A stretch of 64,000 nucleotides of DNA from Planctomycetota bacterium (lineage in GTDB: Bacteria > Planctomycetota > Planctomycetia > Pirellulales > UBA1268). The DNA lies in NCBI GenBank assembly GCA_003669585.1, contig QWOQ01000005.1:186001-250000 (forward strand), in the 5' to 3' direction. The notes beneath the pieces were generated by a model. It saw only the letters and a program-made list of their open reading frames with translations. It was not told the DNA's origin and searched no databases. Positions 44,734-54,820 of the stretch are shown here, piece after piece (the first letter of the stretch is position 1; the number at the start of each line of letters is the position of its first letter). The position numbers and the translations under genes were made by a program.

Positions 44734-45213
44734 CTAATCCTCGAATCGCACTTCTTTGATTTCAAATTTCATCGTTCCGGCTGGAACGTCGATAGAAACC
44801 TTCTCACCAACCTTGCGTCCGAGGAGTCCTTGCGCCAAGGGGCTCGCGACGTTTATCTTTCCCGCATCGTAATCCTCTTCACCAGCTCCTACTAAAACAA
44901 AGATTTCGTCATCTCCGAATTTGAGATCACGAACGACCACTGTCGAACCGAAGACGACTTCATTCGTCGCTTCCTTCTGGCGTTCAACAATTACAGCTCG
45001 AGCAAGTTTATCGCGGAGCATGTTGATTTTTGCCTGCATCAATCCCTGGCTTTCACGAGCACCGTGGTATTCAGCATTTTCACTGAGATCTCCCTCGCTG
45101 CGTGCAAGAGCAATGCGTTGGGCAAGCTTTGGCATTTCGACAGTGTCGAGGTTGTCTACCTCCGTCTTCAGCTTGTCATACCCGGTGCGTGTCATTGGAA
45201 TACGGTCCAACAT
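44734..45213 (-). CDS. greA: Transcription elongation factor GreA
   Basis: 159 residues, the usual length. N-terminal coiled coil with acidic tip SEGDLSENAEYHGARESQG (the DxxENxEY motif whose Asp and Glu help RNA polymerase cleave backtracked RNA) and a C-terminal FKBP-like domain ending PAGTMKFEIKEVRFED with SPLAQGLLGRKVGEKV. It follows the zinc-ribbon gene on the same strand by 72 bases. Confidence 0.96.
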   Translation of the reverse strand: MLDRIPMTRTGYDKLKTEVDNLDTVEMPKLAQRIALARSEGDLSENAEYHGARESQGLMQAKINMLRDKLARAVIVERQKEATNEVVFGSTVVVRDLKFGDDEIFVLVGAGEEDYDAGKINVASPLAQGLLGRKVGEKVSIDVPAGTMKFEIKEVRFED

Positions 45214-45285
45214 CGATTTACCTCATACACAATATCATGATGACTCTAAAACTCTCTTCAGGGATCGTTCGAAATCACGGGCCAC

Positions 45286-46047
45286 TCAGTGTCCTGATTT
45301 TTGACTTATTGAGTCTGCTTCAACTCGCTTTGGAAGACGCGAGTCTGGCATGTAAAGCAATCGACCGCAATTTCTACAGACTACAACGCGAGCCATAGTG
45401 AGTTCAGCAAGCGTGTTTCCTGTGAGTTTCTGAAAACACCCGCCACAACTATCACTTTCCACAGCTGCCATCGCATCAGCTCCCTTGGATTTCACCGTCC
45501 GCTGATACGTTTCACGTGAATCGTTTGGCAAATCCTGTTCGACTTCCCCAATCGCCGAAACAATACGTGCAACCTCGCTATGAAGTGTATGTTCCTCTTG
45601 ATCCACTCCAGTCTTTACCTGCACCAACAGCGACTTACTTTTTGTAACCACCGCCTCAGCCTCACTCACACCACACTTGAAGGTGTCGATTCGTTCGAGA
45701 GCCTCAAGTATTTCATCTTGCAACACACTTGTCGCCATTTTGTCTGCGGCGATCTGATCTCGTAGCGTCTGATACTCTCGGTTTGTTTTGGAGGCATTCA
45801 GTTTCGTTTCATAGTCAATAATTTTTGCCTCACTCGATCGCAGTTGCAACTGTTTTTGATCAGCAGCCATTTTTGACTGTTTGACAGAACCTTGAATCGT
45901 GGCAAGCGCCACCTCCGCAGCCTTCAACTGTGCACTGCGGGCCAAAACCTGTCGCGGACCGACAGCCTGCCGTTCGTGCAAATCCGCAAGCTGACGATGC
46001 ATTCTGTGAAGGGTCTGTAGGGTTTGAGCAGTAACGGCAAGCGACAT
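45286..46047 (-). CDS. Coiled-coil zinc-ribbon protein (CdsZ-like)
   Basis: 253 residues. A long N-terminal coiled coil (about 10-175) and a C-terminal C4 zinc ribbon: CGGC near 201 and CRNC near 223, followed by a GRLLYMP turn. This is the architecture of the widespread C4-type zinc-ribbon domain protein family (COG1579). Suggested nucleic-acid or secretion-regulator roles in other bacteria are not settled. It lies between rpoD and greA and reads with them. Confidence 0.8.
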   Translation of the reverse strand: MSLAVTAQTLQTLHRMHRQLADLHERQAVGPRQVLARSAQLKAAEVALATIQGSVKQSKMAADQKQLQLRSSEAKIIDYETKLNASKTNREYQTLRDQIAADKMATSVLQDEILEALERIDTFKCGVSEAEAVVTKSKSLLVQVKTGVDQEEHTLHSEVARIVSAIGEVEQDLPNDSRETYQRTVKSKGADAMAAVESDSCGGCFQKLTGNTLAELTMARVVVCRNCGRLLYMPDSRLPKRVEADSISQKSGH

Positions 46048-46241
46048 GGAAAATTCCTTTTACGTGGAACAGCGCACCCCACACATCGAAATGGGTTTGG
46101 GCGTACTGGAAAAGTCTACCATAGCCATGAGGCATGCAATTACATCAATAGACAGAGCAACCATAAACAATTCGAAGCGAACAACTCAAAACAAAACAGC
46201 TTCTGCTTTGGGATGTAAATCCACCCACCGCAACAGTTGTT

Positions 46242-47918
46242 CTACCCAGCGTGATCGAAGAAATCTCTTGATGCCGTCGCAAGAGTCTCTTGAGGCCCAG
46301 TGCCAAGAAAGCCCTCCAACTGGCGAGATCGAACTGGGTGCTGAAGCTTTTTCACTGCCTTTGCCTCAATCTGGCGTACTCGCTCACGAGTGACGCGAAA
46401 AATTCGGCCAACCTCTTCAAGAGTATACATGTAGCCGTCACTTAATCCGTACCGTAAACGAATGATTTCTCGCTCACGATAGGTGAGCGTTTTGAGAAGT
46501 GATGTGATCTTATCCTTCAGCAGTTCATGTGTTGCGCTGAGTGCTGGGGCTGTCGTTGCGTGGTCTTCGACAAACTCACTGAAGCTTGCATCATCACTCT
46601 CACCGATTGGTCGATCGAGACTCATTGGCTGGCGTCCCATATCGAGCACTCGGCGAGCTTCTTCCAAGGGAATTCCTGATGCAAGCGAAATGTCCTCAAT
46701 GGTTGGCTCATGGCCAAGTTCGTGAAGCAGTCTCTTCGACATGGTTCGCAGCTTTGATAGAACGTCGATCATGTGAACTGGGATTCTGATCGTTCTCGCC
46801 TGGTCGGCAATTGCACGTGTAATAGCCTGTCGAATCCACCACGTTGCATAGGTCGAGAATTTAAATCCTCGACGATACTCGTACTTGTCGACAGCCCGCA
46901 TGAGTCCAGTGTTTCCTTCCTGAATAAGATCGAGAAAACTTAAGCCGCGATTACGATACTTTTTTGCGATCGACACGACTAATCGAAGATTCGCAGCGGA
47001 CAGGTTTCGTTTTGAAAGTTCATACTCATCCTGCAAACGACTAAGAATCTCCACACGAGTGCGAAGCGAACGCGGACTCTCCAGCGTTGAGAGCATTAAA
47101 TCTCGAAGTTCCTTTCGCATGTCGGCACGGTCGTCGATCGACATCGATCCTTCTCGCATCTCCCGTAAGTGCTGCTGCAAACGGTCCATGCGATTGGACA
47201 TCCCTTGAAGTAGCTTTACCATTGGCTGGACCCGACGGGTACGAAGGCTGAGTTCCTCGACAAGCTGAAGCACCTTCGTGCGACGACGGCGAAAACGAAT
47301 GCGAGCGAGCTTCGCTGTTTCCGGATCTGTGAGGCGACTAATCAGCTTTTTAAAATCTGAACGATTTTCATTCATAAGATGAGTGAGTGTTGTCAGATTA
47401 TGAGGCATACGGGCCTGGATCTGCTCCTTTGTCAGTCGTTCTGTGAGAGAGACTTTGATCGTTCGATCAAATGGCAGCGTGCCTTCGTGCACTCGCTTCA
47501 GTGTGTCAACGGTGGCTTGCAGTGAGTAACCGCAACCGAGAATAGCGCGCCGAAATCGTTTGCGAGTCACTTCAATTCGCTTCGCGAGCGAGATCTCTTC
47601 CGATCTGGAGAGAAGTGGGATTTCAGCCATTTGTGCCAAATACATACGAATCGGGTCGTCGCCCGCATTCGATGGCGCGCTGGTAGTCGGTTCATCGCGT
47701 TTCGGAACTGGCACGGGAGTTGGAGGCCCGTCGATCGGATCAGGAGCGCGATCGAGCAGCGAGATGCCCTGTTCCTCGAGAGCCACCAATAGAGAGTCAA
47801 TTTTTTCTGGGTCAACAGCCTCGTCCGGAAGAAACGCATTGACCTGATCAAATGTCAGATACCCTTGAGACTTACCAGTAGAAATCAACAATACGAGTTC
47901 TTTATCGTGATGACTCAT
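46242..47918 (-). CDS. rpoD: Primary sigma factor RpoD (sigma-70)
   Basis: 558 residues from the ATG at 47918, with AGGAG ten bases upstream; the frame extends to 48026 but that would overlap dnaG. Region 1.1 ([20 protein letters not shown]), region 1.2 ([18 protein letters not shown]), region 2 with [20 protein letters not shown] and [20 protein letters not shown], region 3 (HMIDVLSKL onwards) and region 4 with the helix-turn-helix [19 protein letters not shown] are all present. Region 1.1 plus full regions 2-4 mark a primary sigma factor. It lies just after dnaG as in the classic macromolecular-synthesis order. Confidence 0.96.
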   Translation of the reverse strand: MSHHDKELVLLISTGKSQGYLTFDQVNAFLPDEAVDPEKIDSLLVALEEQGISLLDRAPDPIDGPPTPVPVPKRDEPTTSAPSNAGDDPIRMYLAQMAEIPLLSRSEEISLAKRIEVTRKRFRRAILGCGYSLQATVDTLKRVHEGTLPFDRTIKVSLTERLTKEQIQARMPHNLTTLTHLMNENRSDFKKLISRLTDPETAKLARIRFRRRRTKVLQLVEELSLRTRRVQPMVKLLQGMSNRMDRLQQHLREMREGSMSIDDRADMRKELRDLMLSTLESPRSLRTRVEILSRLQDEYELSKRNLSAANLRLVVSIAKKYRNRGLSFLDLIQEGNTGLMRAVDKYEYRRGFKFSTYATWWIRQAITRAIADQARTIRIPVHMIDVLSKLRTMSKRLLHELGHEPTIEDISLASGIPLEEARRVLDMGRQPMSLDRPIGESDDASFSEFVEDHATTAPALSATHELLKDKITSLLKTLTYREREIIRLRYGLSDGYMYTLEEVGRIFRVTRERVRQIEAKAVKKLQHPVRSRQLEGFLGTGPQETLATASRDFFDHAG

Positions 47919-48022
47919 CAATTCGGACTCCTTCGACTCCCTGCCTCTGTAAACCACCATCTTCTTGTGACGTACGTCATGCGATTCACGAAATACGTTA
48001 CGAGAAAAAGGGTTGGACACCG

Positions 48023-49852
48023 TCACCCATCCTTGGGATCCGTCATGCCCTGAGCTGCTCGGCGCTGTGCGACAAGTTGCTCTAGAAGTTCTGCTTCCGC
48101 CAATGGTTCAAGGCGTGTTGATGTAAGGACTTTGGCATGCGTGCGAGCCATCGTCTCGGCGCTGCGACGCCTGAGGGCTTCGAGCAACTGGCCAACACGT
48201 TCGCTCGGATTGCCGGCACATCGTAACGATCCTGAATCATCAATATCGACTAAGAGACTCTGAATCTGAGGATCTGGAAGTTCTAAAAGCAGATCCCCAA
48301 GTGCGACTCGGCGTCCGTCGGAATCAAGCTTTCGTGCAGCATCGAATACCGTTCGTCCAACCGACGATTCAATCTGATCGCTTGAAAACTCTCGAATAAT
48401 AATTCCAGCACTTTCTGGAACACTGACAAGCACTTCAAGAATTTCACGATCCCATGCCGAAAGGCTCGGAACCGGCGGCGCGTGCTGCGTCTGGACTGCT
48501 TCGACCGGACGCTGGCGTGAAGAAAACTCTGAACGAAGACTCAAAAGACGGATCCGAAGAGCTTCTCGCGAGAGCGTAAACCTTCGCGACAAGCGACCGA
48601 GAATTTGATCCTCTCTCAAAAATCGCTGCGACGAGTTCACCGCCTGAGATGATACTCGCGAAAGTGCCTTCAATACACTTTCAACGGCAATAAGCGCCGC
48701 TTCATCTCCCGAGCCTAGAGGCATCTTCGCCAACGCCTCATCCATTCGGTATTCCAATGGATCGCCGGCAGACGCAAGCAAGGATTCAAAGGCTTCTCTT
48801 CCATGGATCGTTAGAAACTCACAGGGGTCAACACCTGTTGGTAGACGAACGATTCGCACATCAATCGGCTCGGAGAGAAGCACGTCGAGTATCTCGTCTG
48901 CCCTTCGACGCCCAGCATCATCACCATCGAGGACGAGCACAATACGGTCGGCGTAGCGACGCAGCAACTTCGCATGCCGTTCTCCGAGTGCTGTTCCTAG
49001 CACCGCCACGACATCGTGAATCCCTGCCTGACGAGCCGCAAGACAATCCGTATAGCCTTCAACCACTACAGCGCGTCGCGATTGTGCCATCGACTGCCGA
49101 GCAGAATCGAGACCGTAGAGCATGGAACTCTTTGAGAAGAGGGGGGTCTCCGGAGAGTTGATGTACTTCGCTGCGTCAGGCGATGCTCCAGGTAAAATTC
49201 GTCCACCAAATGCCACACAACGATTCTGTGGATCACGGATTGGAAAAATGACACGACCTCGAAAACGATCATAAAACCCAGACCGGTCCTGCCTTTCAAC
49301 GACGAGCCCGGCCTGCTTCATGACATCCGTCGAGATTCCCTCATCATTTGACTGTTTTAAGAGCCAGTCCCATTCATCCGGTGCAAAACCAATCGCAAAA
49401 GTTTCAATTGTTTCCGATGAAAGCCCGCGTTCAGTGAGATAGGTTCGAACTGCTGTCCCCTGCGACGCTAAAAGACATTCGTGAAATCGATCACTGGCCC
49501 ATTGAATTGCTGAATAGAGCTGCGATTTTTCGCTGAATGAAAAACCTGCACGTCCTCGGGGAATATCGATTCCTGAACGTTGGGCCAATTGTTCCAGAGC
49601 TTCTGGAAATTCCAGCCGTTCGGCCTTCATCAGAAAGCTAAATGCATCTCCTCCGACATTGCAGACCCAACAGCGGAACGTTTGACGCTCCGGATTGACT
49701 TGCAAACTCGGGCGGCTGTCTTCATGCCATGGACAAAGCCCCATCAATGCACGCCCACTTCGGCGAAGCGAGACATAACTCCCCACTAAATCGACGATGT
49801 CAATCGCGTCGCGAACGCGTTCTTTGAGATCGTCGTGAGGGAGAATTGACAC
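48023..49852 (-). CDS. dnaG: DNA primase DnaG
   Basis: 609 residues from a GTG at 49852, chosen because family similarity starts there ([20 protein letters not shown]); an ATG at 49912 gives 20 more. N-terminal zinc site CPWH near 39 and CWVC near 61, RNA-polymerase core with [20 protein letters not shown] near 264 and [16 protein letters not shown] near 309 (TOPRIM Glu and DxD), and a C-terminal helicase-binding region. It makes RNA primers for replication. A good promoter lies at 49931-49959; rpoD follows 104 bases later. Confidence 0.95.
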   Translation of the reverse strand: MSILPHDDLKERVRDAIDIVDLVGSYVSLRRSGRALMGLCPWHEDSRPSLQVNPERQTFRCWVCNVGGDAFSFLMKAERLEFPEALEQLAQRSGIDIPRGRAGFSFSEKSQLYSAIQWASDRFHECLLASQGTAVRTYLTERGLSSETIETFAIGFAPDEWDWLLKQSNDEGISTDVMKQAGLVVERQDRSGFYDRFRGRVIFPIRDPQNRCVAFGGRILPGASPDAAKYINSPETPLFSKSSMLYGLDSARQSMAQSRRAVVVEGYTDCLAARQAGIHDVVAVLGTALGERHAKLLRRYADRIVLVLDGDDAGRRRADEILDVLLSEPIDVRIVRLPTGVDPCEFLTIHGREAFESLLASAGDPLEYRMDEALAKMPLGSGDEAALIAVESVLKALSRVSSQAVNSSQRFLREDQILGRLSRRFTLSREALRIRLLSLRSEFSSRQRPVEAVQTQHAPPVPSLSAWDREILEVLVSVPESAGIIIREFSSDQIESSVGRTVFDAARKLDSDGRRVALGDLLLELPDPQIQSLLVDIDDSGSLRCAGNPSERVGQLLEALRRRSAETMARTHAKVLTSTRLEPLAEAELLEQLVAQRRAAQGMTDPKDG

Positions 49853-49930
49853 AGGTATTCTTTCGACGTAATTGCCAACCGTGTGAACGGCAAAAACAAA
49901 ACAACAGAACAAAAATAAAATCGCAGACGA

Positions 49931-49959
49931 AATCTATGACCAGAAAAATTTATGGTCAA
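49931..49959 (-). promoter_or_regulatory. Candidate sigma-70 promoter of the dnaG-rpoD unit
   Basis: Minus strand: TTGACC (49959-49954), 17-bp spacer, TAGATT (49936-49931). An inverted repeat GACCA/TGGTC (49938-49942 and 49953-49957) overlaps the -35 and spacer, a possible operator. The predicted transcript start would lie near 49924. Confidence 0.5.
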
Positions 49960-50173
49960 GCTCAAGCTGACAAACGATTATTCGACAAAACAGCGCCGTT
50001 TACCAACTGGCTCATAACAGCCAATTTATTGAATAATGAATGTCGCTTTTCAAAGATTTCAAGCGACCTGAAGTACCCTCGGAGAATCGATGATTTGCCG
50101 AACCCGATTGATTTTTCTGGGGTTGTTCAAACCGTTGAATTGCGCAGTCATTCAACCAAACGAAGCGACTTCT

Positions 50174-50629
50174 TCAGGAGGCCGTGGTGGCAAGCAACCG
50201 TTGCACGCTATCGAGGAGACGATCCATTGCGAACGGCTTGCGGATGTAATCGTCAACCCCAAGCATCTCTGCATAGGCTTTGTGTCGACTGCCCTCATTC
50301 GCAGTGATCATAATAATTCTCATTGGAACAGAACGACTGCGACGAAGTGTCTCGAGAACAAGAAAACCGCTTCGTTTTGGCATCATCATGTCGAGGATGA
50401 CAAGATCCGGATTCTCTTTTTCTGCCAAAGCAAGGCCTTGATTACCATCCCGAGCAATCAGAACGTCATATCCTTTGCTTTCGAGAACAGTCCGCATTGA
50501 TTCGATGATCTCAGCATCGTCATCCACCAACAGCACACGTCGAGGAGTTTTCTCATCGCTCGATGTTGAACGTTTCTGAAGAGCGTCAGTCGTCTTTTTA
50601 GGCTTCACTGTTTTTTTTGATGTCGTCAT
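50174..50629 (-). CDS. Single-domain response regulator (CheY-like)
   Basis: 151 residues from the ATG at 50629 with GAGGGG upstream. A Lys/Thr-rich N-terminal tail of about 30 residues precedes one receiver domain: acidic pocket DDD at 36-38, phospho-acceptor Asp80 (DLVILDMMMPKRSG), Thr in MITA near 109 and Lys131 in DDYIRKPF. There is no output domain and no histidine kinase next to it, so it works with a partner elsewhere. Confidence 0.9.
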   Translation of the reverse strand: MTTSKKTVKPKKTTDALQKRSTSSDEKTPRRVLLVDDDAEIIESMRTVLESKGYDVLIARDGNQGLALAEKENPDLVILDMMMPKRSGFLVLETLRRSRSVPMRIIMITANEGSRHKAYAEMLGVDDYIRKPFAMDRLLDSVQRLLATTAS

Positions 50630-50802
50630 CGCAAAAGTCCCCCTCGCAGTATCAGGAAAAGCTCTGGAAAAATCGAATCCATTGGCGGGCTGATACGCAC
50701 AATAAAAGTTGGAGAACAACTTTGGTTGGCCTCAGGAAAATCAAGGCCTCAGCGAAACGAATCCTAGCAGGAATGTTTGTGCCCCGCCACGAACCTCAGA
50801 TT

Positions 50803-51597
50803 CTACCGAGAAGTCGACGTCTGTAGTTCCTGCAGCGGCCAGCAAAGTGAGACCACGGCCGCAAAGAGAAAGCCAAGCGATGACCCCAGCAGAATGTCAC
50901 TGGGGTAGTGGGCTGAACTGACAAGTCGCTGGAGTGACGCAATCGTGCAGAGAATTAAAAACCATACACGTCCACGAGGGTACTGAGATACGAGAAAGGC
51001 TGCGATTCCTGCTGCAGTCGCCGCGTGCCCCGAAGGGAAACTCGCAATATCGCTGCCGTGTAGATTGTGAGTATTCACAAACGTCTGCCAGATCGAATCA
51101 GTCTGACTAAAATCAATTGCACGAGGACGCACTCGCAGAACCATAAGTTTGATGAGATTGCTTGCGAGTCCGCCGGCAAATGCGACACACACAATGCGAA
51201 GTGCGTTTTTTCGTGTCGAGGTATCAAGCACGAGTATCGTGACGATCACTCCGAGCACGCCCACTCCATGCGCCATCACTTCGGCGAGATAAAAAATCTT
51301 TGCAACATCTCCCGGCATTCCGCCCGTCTTAAACCAACGAGCAACTGGCACATCAATAACAAATGCTGCTCCTCCCATGATCGCCAGCATTCCAGAGGCA
51401 AGTAACAAACCTCGGCAACTGTTTCTACGAGGTTGATTGATTCGAAGAAGTTTTGGTACCTGAAATAAGAAAGCCATAGTTCCAATCACAAATTGTTGCC
51501 GTGACACAATTCCTTCAAAGCTGTCGATGACCAACACGGTAAAGAATTTTTTGAGAATCCGAAACAAGCGGCCCTGACGTCGAGTCAGAATATTCAA
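50803..51597 (-). CDS. PAP2-superfamily membrane phosphatase
   Basis: 264 residues with about five to six membrane segments. The three-part active site is present: KLMVLRVRPR near 150, FPSGHAATAAG near 186 and RLVSSAHYPSDILLG near 224 (catalytic His in the second and third). Members dephosphorylate undecaprenyl pyrophosphate, phosphatidylglycerol phosphate or similar lipids. Which applies here cannot be told. Confidence 0.85.
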   Translation of the reverse strand: MNILTRRQGRLFRILKKFFTVLVIDSFEGIVSRQQFVIGTMAFLFQVPKLLRINQPRRNSCRGLLLASGMLAIMGGAAFVIDVPVARWFKTGGMPGDVAKIFYLAEVMAHGVGVLGVIVTILVLDTSTRKNALRIVCVAFAGGLASNLIKLMVLRVRPRAIDFSQTDSIWQTFVNTHNLHGSDIASFPSGHAATAAGIAAFLVSQYPRGRVWFLILCTIASLQRLVSSAHYPSDILLGSSLGFLFAAVVSLCWPLQELQTSTSR

Positions 51598-51634
51598 TAA
51601 CGCGGAAAACAGGAAATCGCATTACAAGAACATT

Positions 51635-51648
51635 CTCAATCGATTGAG
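51635..51648. repeat. 14-bp perfect palindrome CTCAATCGATTGAG
   Basis: Lies in the 52-base gap between comM (ends 51650) and the PAP2 gene. Could be a small protein-binding site; no other copy was noticed. Confidence 0.5.
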
Positions 51649-51649
51649 C

Positions 51650-53188
51650 TCAGTTCCGAAGTCCACGGTCAAGAAGCCGATAGTTAATCGCCTCGCAAAG
51701 GTGGGGCGGTTGTATCGCCTCGCTGCCGTCAATATCAGCAATAGTGCGAGCAACTCGTATAACTTTATCGTGTGCTCGGGCAGAGAGTCCGAGTTCACTC
51801 ACAGCGCGTTTGAGAATTTCCATAGCGGCATGATGAAGTACGCAAAACTCTCTGGTCTGACGGCTCGTCATTCGTGCATTTGTTTTATGGTGTGATTTTT
51901 CAAATCGGATCGACTGGATATTCCTCGCTCGTCGAACGGCTTCAACCATGGTGGCTCCGTCGGTTCCACTCCGTGTCGAGGAGAGTTCTTTGAACGGAAC
52001 GGCCGGAACTTCAAGGTGAATATCGATCCGGTCGAGTAAAGGGCCCGATATCTTTCCCATATATCGATCGATCTGAGGAGTCGTACAGTGGCAGTTGCGA
52101 CGGGGATCTCCTCGGTAGCCGCATGGACAGGGATTGATCGCTGCTACCAACATGAAATTTGCCGGAAACGTTGTGCTCATCTTCGCCCGGCTGATCGTCA
52201 CAAAACCCTCCTCGAGCGGCTGCCGCAACGCTTCGAGTGTGCGTCTGTTAAATTCTGGAAGCTCGTCCAGAAATAAAACTCCGTTATGAGCAAAACTAAT
52301 TTCACCGGGCATTGGATTGGATCGGCCGCCCACGAGACCAGCGTCACTGATCGTGTGATGGGGAGCCCGAAAAGGACGAGTGCCCATCAGCGGCTGGCCG
52401 GGAGAGAGGAGCCCCACTGCACTATAGATTCGCGTTGTTTCAATCGACTCTGATGTTGACAAGGGAGGCAAAATAGTAGGCATTCGCTTGGCGAGCATCG
52501 TCTTTCCACTTCCCGGTGGTCCGACCATAAGAAGATTGTGCGACCCCGCTGCGGCAACTGTCAGCGCGCGCTTGGCCGCCTCCTGTCCTCGCACGTCGGA
52601 AAAATCAGTATCGTAGTCTGCAAAGCGATCAATCCATTCCGTGACGCGTGGCGGTGTTCGACCTATTGTGAGATGACCGGAAAAAAATCCCACAGCCTCC
52701 GCAAGTGACGCGACAGGAATAATCTCCATATTTTCGACCACTGCTGCTTCCATAGCGCTCGCCGTGGGCACGACTACGCCGAGGAGACGTTGTTCCCTCG
52801 CGGCTGTGATGGCCATCGACAGAGCACCGCGGGTTGGCCTGGTCGTGCCCTCGAGAGAAAGCTCACCAACAACTGCATATTTTTCAAATCTTTCCGATGA
52901 AAACTGACCGCTACTGGCAAGAATTCCAAGCGTGATTGGAAGGTCAAAAGACGCCGCCTGCTTGGGTAGTTCGGCGGGAGCCAGATTGACAACTATTCTA
53001 TCCTGTGGCCTTGTAAATCCTGAATTCACGATCGCACGCCCAACGCGATGCGTGCTTTCCCTGATCGCCGCATCGGGAAGACCCACCAGCACCGTGGCCG
53101 GAAGGCCTCCGGTCGAGACGTCGACCTCAACCTCGACAGAAACCGCATCGATGCCTTGAAGTGAAAAAGTGTGCAATCGTGCAAGCAT
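51650..53188 (-). CDS. comM: YifB/ComM-type Mg-chelatase-like AAA+ ATPase
   Basis: 512 residues from the ATG at 53188, with AAGGTGA just before it; the frame extends to 53284 without similarity. N-terminal LonC/S5-like domain (ARLHTFSLQGIDAVSVEVEV), AAA+ core with Walker A VGPPGSGKTMLAKRMP near 219 and Walker B NGVLFLDELPEF near 296, and C-terminal ALPHA lid ending RVARTIADIDGSEAIQPPHL. ComM is a helicase that extends heteroduplexes in natural transformation. Confidence 0.92.
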   Translation of the reverse strand: MLARLHTFSLQGIDAVSVEVEVDVSTGGLPATVLVGLPDAAIRESTHRVGRAIVNSGFTRPQDRIVVNLAPAELPKQAASFDLPITLGILASSGQFSSERFEKYAVVGELSLEGTTRPTRGALSMAITAAREQRLLGVVVPTASAMEAAVVENMEIIPVASLAEAVGFFSGHLTIGRTPPRVTEWIDRFADYDTDFSDVRGQEAAKRALTVAAAGSHNLLMVGPPGSGKTMLAKRMPTILPPLSTSESIETTRIYSAVGLLSPGQPLMGTRPFRAPHHTISDAGLVGGRSNPMPGEISFAHNGVLFLDELPEFNRRTLEALRQPLEEGFVTISRAKMSTTFPANFMLVAAINPCPCGYRGDPRRNCHCTTPQIDRYMGKISGPLLDRIDIHLEVPAVPFKELSSTRSGTDGATMVEAVRRARNIQSIRFEKSHHKTNARMTSRQTREFCVLHHAAMEILKRAVSELGLSARAHDKVIRVARTIADIDGSEAIQPPHLCEAINYRLLDRGLRN

Positions 53189-53447
53189 AAGGTCACCTTT
53201 TTGTGAGATCGCCTTCTCGAGGTAATTGATCTCCATGAGTGTACTTATGTACAGCTCACATGCAAGCAATTGGTTGCATGGCATTCAAAAGCATTTCGCA
53301 ACGGCTGCCGTCTGTTCACCTCATATTGATTCAGGTGCTGTCACTTGAGACACAATTCAACCCTTGGTTTCACATCCGTACTCCGGGCCGGTATCCTTTC
53401 TCTCCGTGTCGGTGCATAGAGTTTTTACAAACCCATGGCAAATTTTT

Positions 53448-54170
53448 ATGCGAGTTCTTAATGGTGCTCTGATCGGCGTCATCGTTGCAGTTGCAGGATT
53501 CACCATGACCACTGCGGCCGATCCTGACACTCTGCCGAAGCAAAGTGCGCCGAATCCAGAATCTTCCACCGATGCAGAGACAGACACTTGGAAATCTCTT
53601 TTTGACGGAAAAACACTCGGTTTATGGAAACCAACGAGGTTCGGCGGTGAGGGAGAGGTGAGCATTCAGGATGGCACGATTCAGATTGCAATGGGTTCTG
53701 ACATGAGTGGCATCACATGGAGTGGAGTTTTTCCTGAACAGCACTACGAAATTTCAATGGACGCCAGTCGCGTTGACGGAACCGACTTTTTTTGTGGTCT
53801 GACATTTCCTGTTGGAAAGAATCCTTGCAGCTTTATTGTTGGCGGCTGGGGGGGAGGCATTTGCGGTCTTTCGAGCATTGACGGGCTCGATGCGGCAAGA
53901 AACGACACAACGAAGTGGCGAGAGTTCAAGACTGGTCAGTGGTATGCCATCCGTGTTCGAGTCTCTCCCAACACCATCACCTGCTGGATCGATGATGAAA
54001 AAATGGTCGAACAGCCGCTCAAGGGGCGTACACTTTCGATTCGAGATGAGGTCGCCGCATCGAAGCCACTGGGGATTGCGTCGTTCGCCACGACCGCTGG
54101 AATAAAAAATATTCGTTTCCGCCCAATCGATGAAACGCCCAGCAATTCAAAAAAATCCCTGTCCAAATAA
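53448..54170 (+). CDS. Secreted DUF1080-type protein
   Basis: 240 residues from the ATG at 53448, which opens a signal peptide (VLNGALIGVIVAVAGFTMTTA). The rest is one concanavalin/LamG-like domain of the DUF1080 (3-keto-disaccharide hydrolase) family, with WKSLFDGKTLGLWKPTRFGG at the start and WYAIRVRVSPNTITCWIDDE near 165. In planctomycetes these exported domains are abundant and linked to polysaccharide breakdown. Catalysis has been shown for only a few members. Confidence 0.8.
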   Translation: MRVLNGALIGVIVAVAGFTMTTAADPDTLPKQSAPNPESSTDAETDTWKSLFDGKTLGLWKPTRFGGEGEVSIQDGTIQIAMGSDMSGITWSGVFPEQHYEISMDASRVDGTDFFCGLTFPVGKNPCSFIVGGWGGGICGLSSIDGLDAARNDTTKWREFKTGQWYAIRVRVSPNTITCWIDDEKMVEQPLKGRTLSIRDEVAASKPLGIASFATTAGIKNIRFRPIDETPSNSKKSLSK

Positions 54171-54361
54171 ACACAATGTCGATTTATCTGTGTGTAAGTG
54201 TTTCCGAAAAGGAATCGACAGAGCGCCGGTTTTCTGAGCGTTTTTGAATTGAGAATCGCTCATCAAATGAGAGAACCCTTGATGAAGAGGGACAATCTGA
54301 GGAAGATGATCCGGTTCGAATCCTTCCGCTGTTCACTTTTGCGATGCCTTGAAAGTATTCC

Positions 54362-54751
54362 ATGAAAGAACCGCCGGTCCCTCAGAAAAATGATGCGTTC
54401 AACGCACTCATCAACGTGGAACAGCATCCAGAAGTAGTTGTCGTTCGAATCAAAGCTGAAAAAATTGAGGAGTACAACGTGCAGGAAGTGCAGGACGCAA
54501 TGTCGCTTGCAATTGCCGAAGTATCCCCCAAGCCTGTTGTTCTAGAACTTTCGGGAGTCATTTTTCTTCAAAGCCTTGCCCTCGGAGCACTTCTTCGAAT
54601 TCTGACGGAATGTCGCACTCGGGAACAGCCACTTTTTTTAGTTGGACTGAACTCAGATTTAAAAGAGCTGTTTCGCGTAACGCGTCTCAATCAAGTCTTT
54701 CGAATCGTTGCCGACGTGCCAGCCGTAATCGAATTACTCAGAGTTTTATAA
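54362..54751 (+). CDS. STAS-domain protein (anti-sigma-factor antagonist-like)
   Basis: 129 residues, a single STAS domain after a 10-residue lead. The signature turn reads LELSGVIFLQSLALGALLRI; the usual D-S-S-G becomes Q-S-L-A, keeping the phosphorylatable Ser71 but losing the Asp. It might bind a serine kinase/anti-sigma factor, but no RsbW-like partner is adjacent. Confidence 0.8.
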   Translation: MKEPPVPQKNDAFNALINVEQHPEVVVVRIKAEKIEEYNVQEVQDAMSLAIAEVSPKPVVLELSGVIFLQSLALGALLRILTECRTREQPLFLVGLNSDLKELFRVTRLNQVFRIVADVPAVIELLRVL

Positions 54752-54820
54752 TAAAAACGCCGACGATCTTTTGATGTCAACCATTGTGCTCCTCTGGTAT
54801 TGTTGAGGAGAATCCTATTG

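Noticed and set aside
49846..50307. 153-codon plus-strand frame upstream of dnaG
   Set aside because: Overlaps the response regulator and the dnaG promoter; no similarity and poor codon pattern.
51635..51648. Palindrome CTCAATCGATTGAG considered as a regulator operator
   Set aside because: Single copy, lies between 3' end of comM and the start of the next gene; no supporting evidence beyond symmetry.
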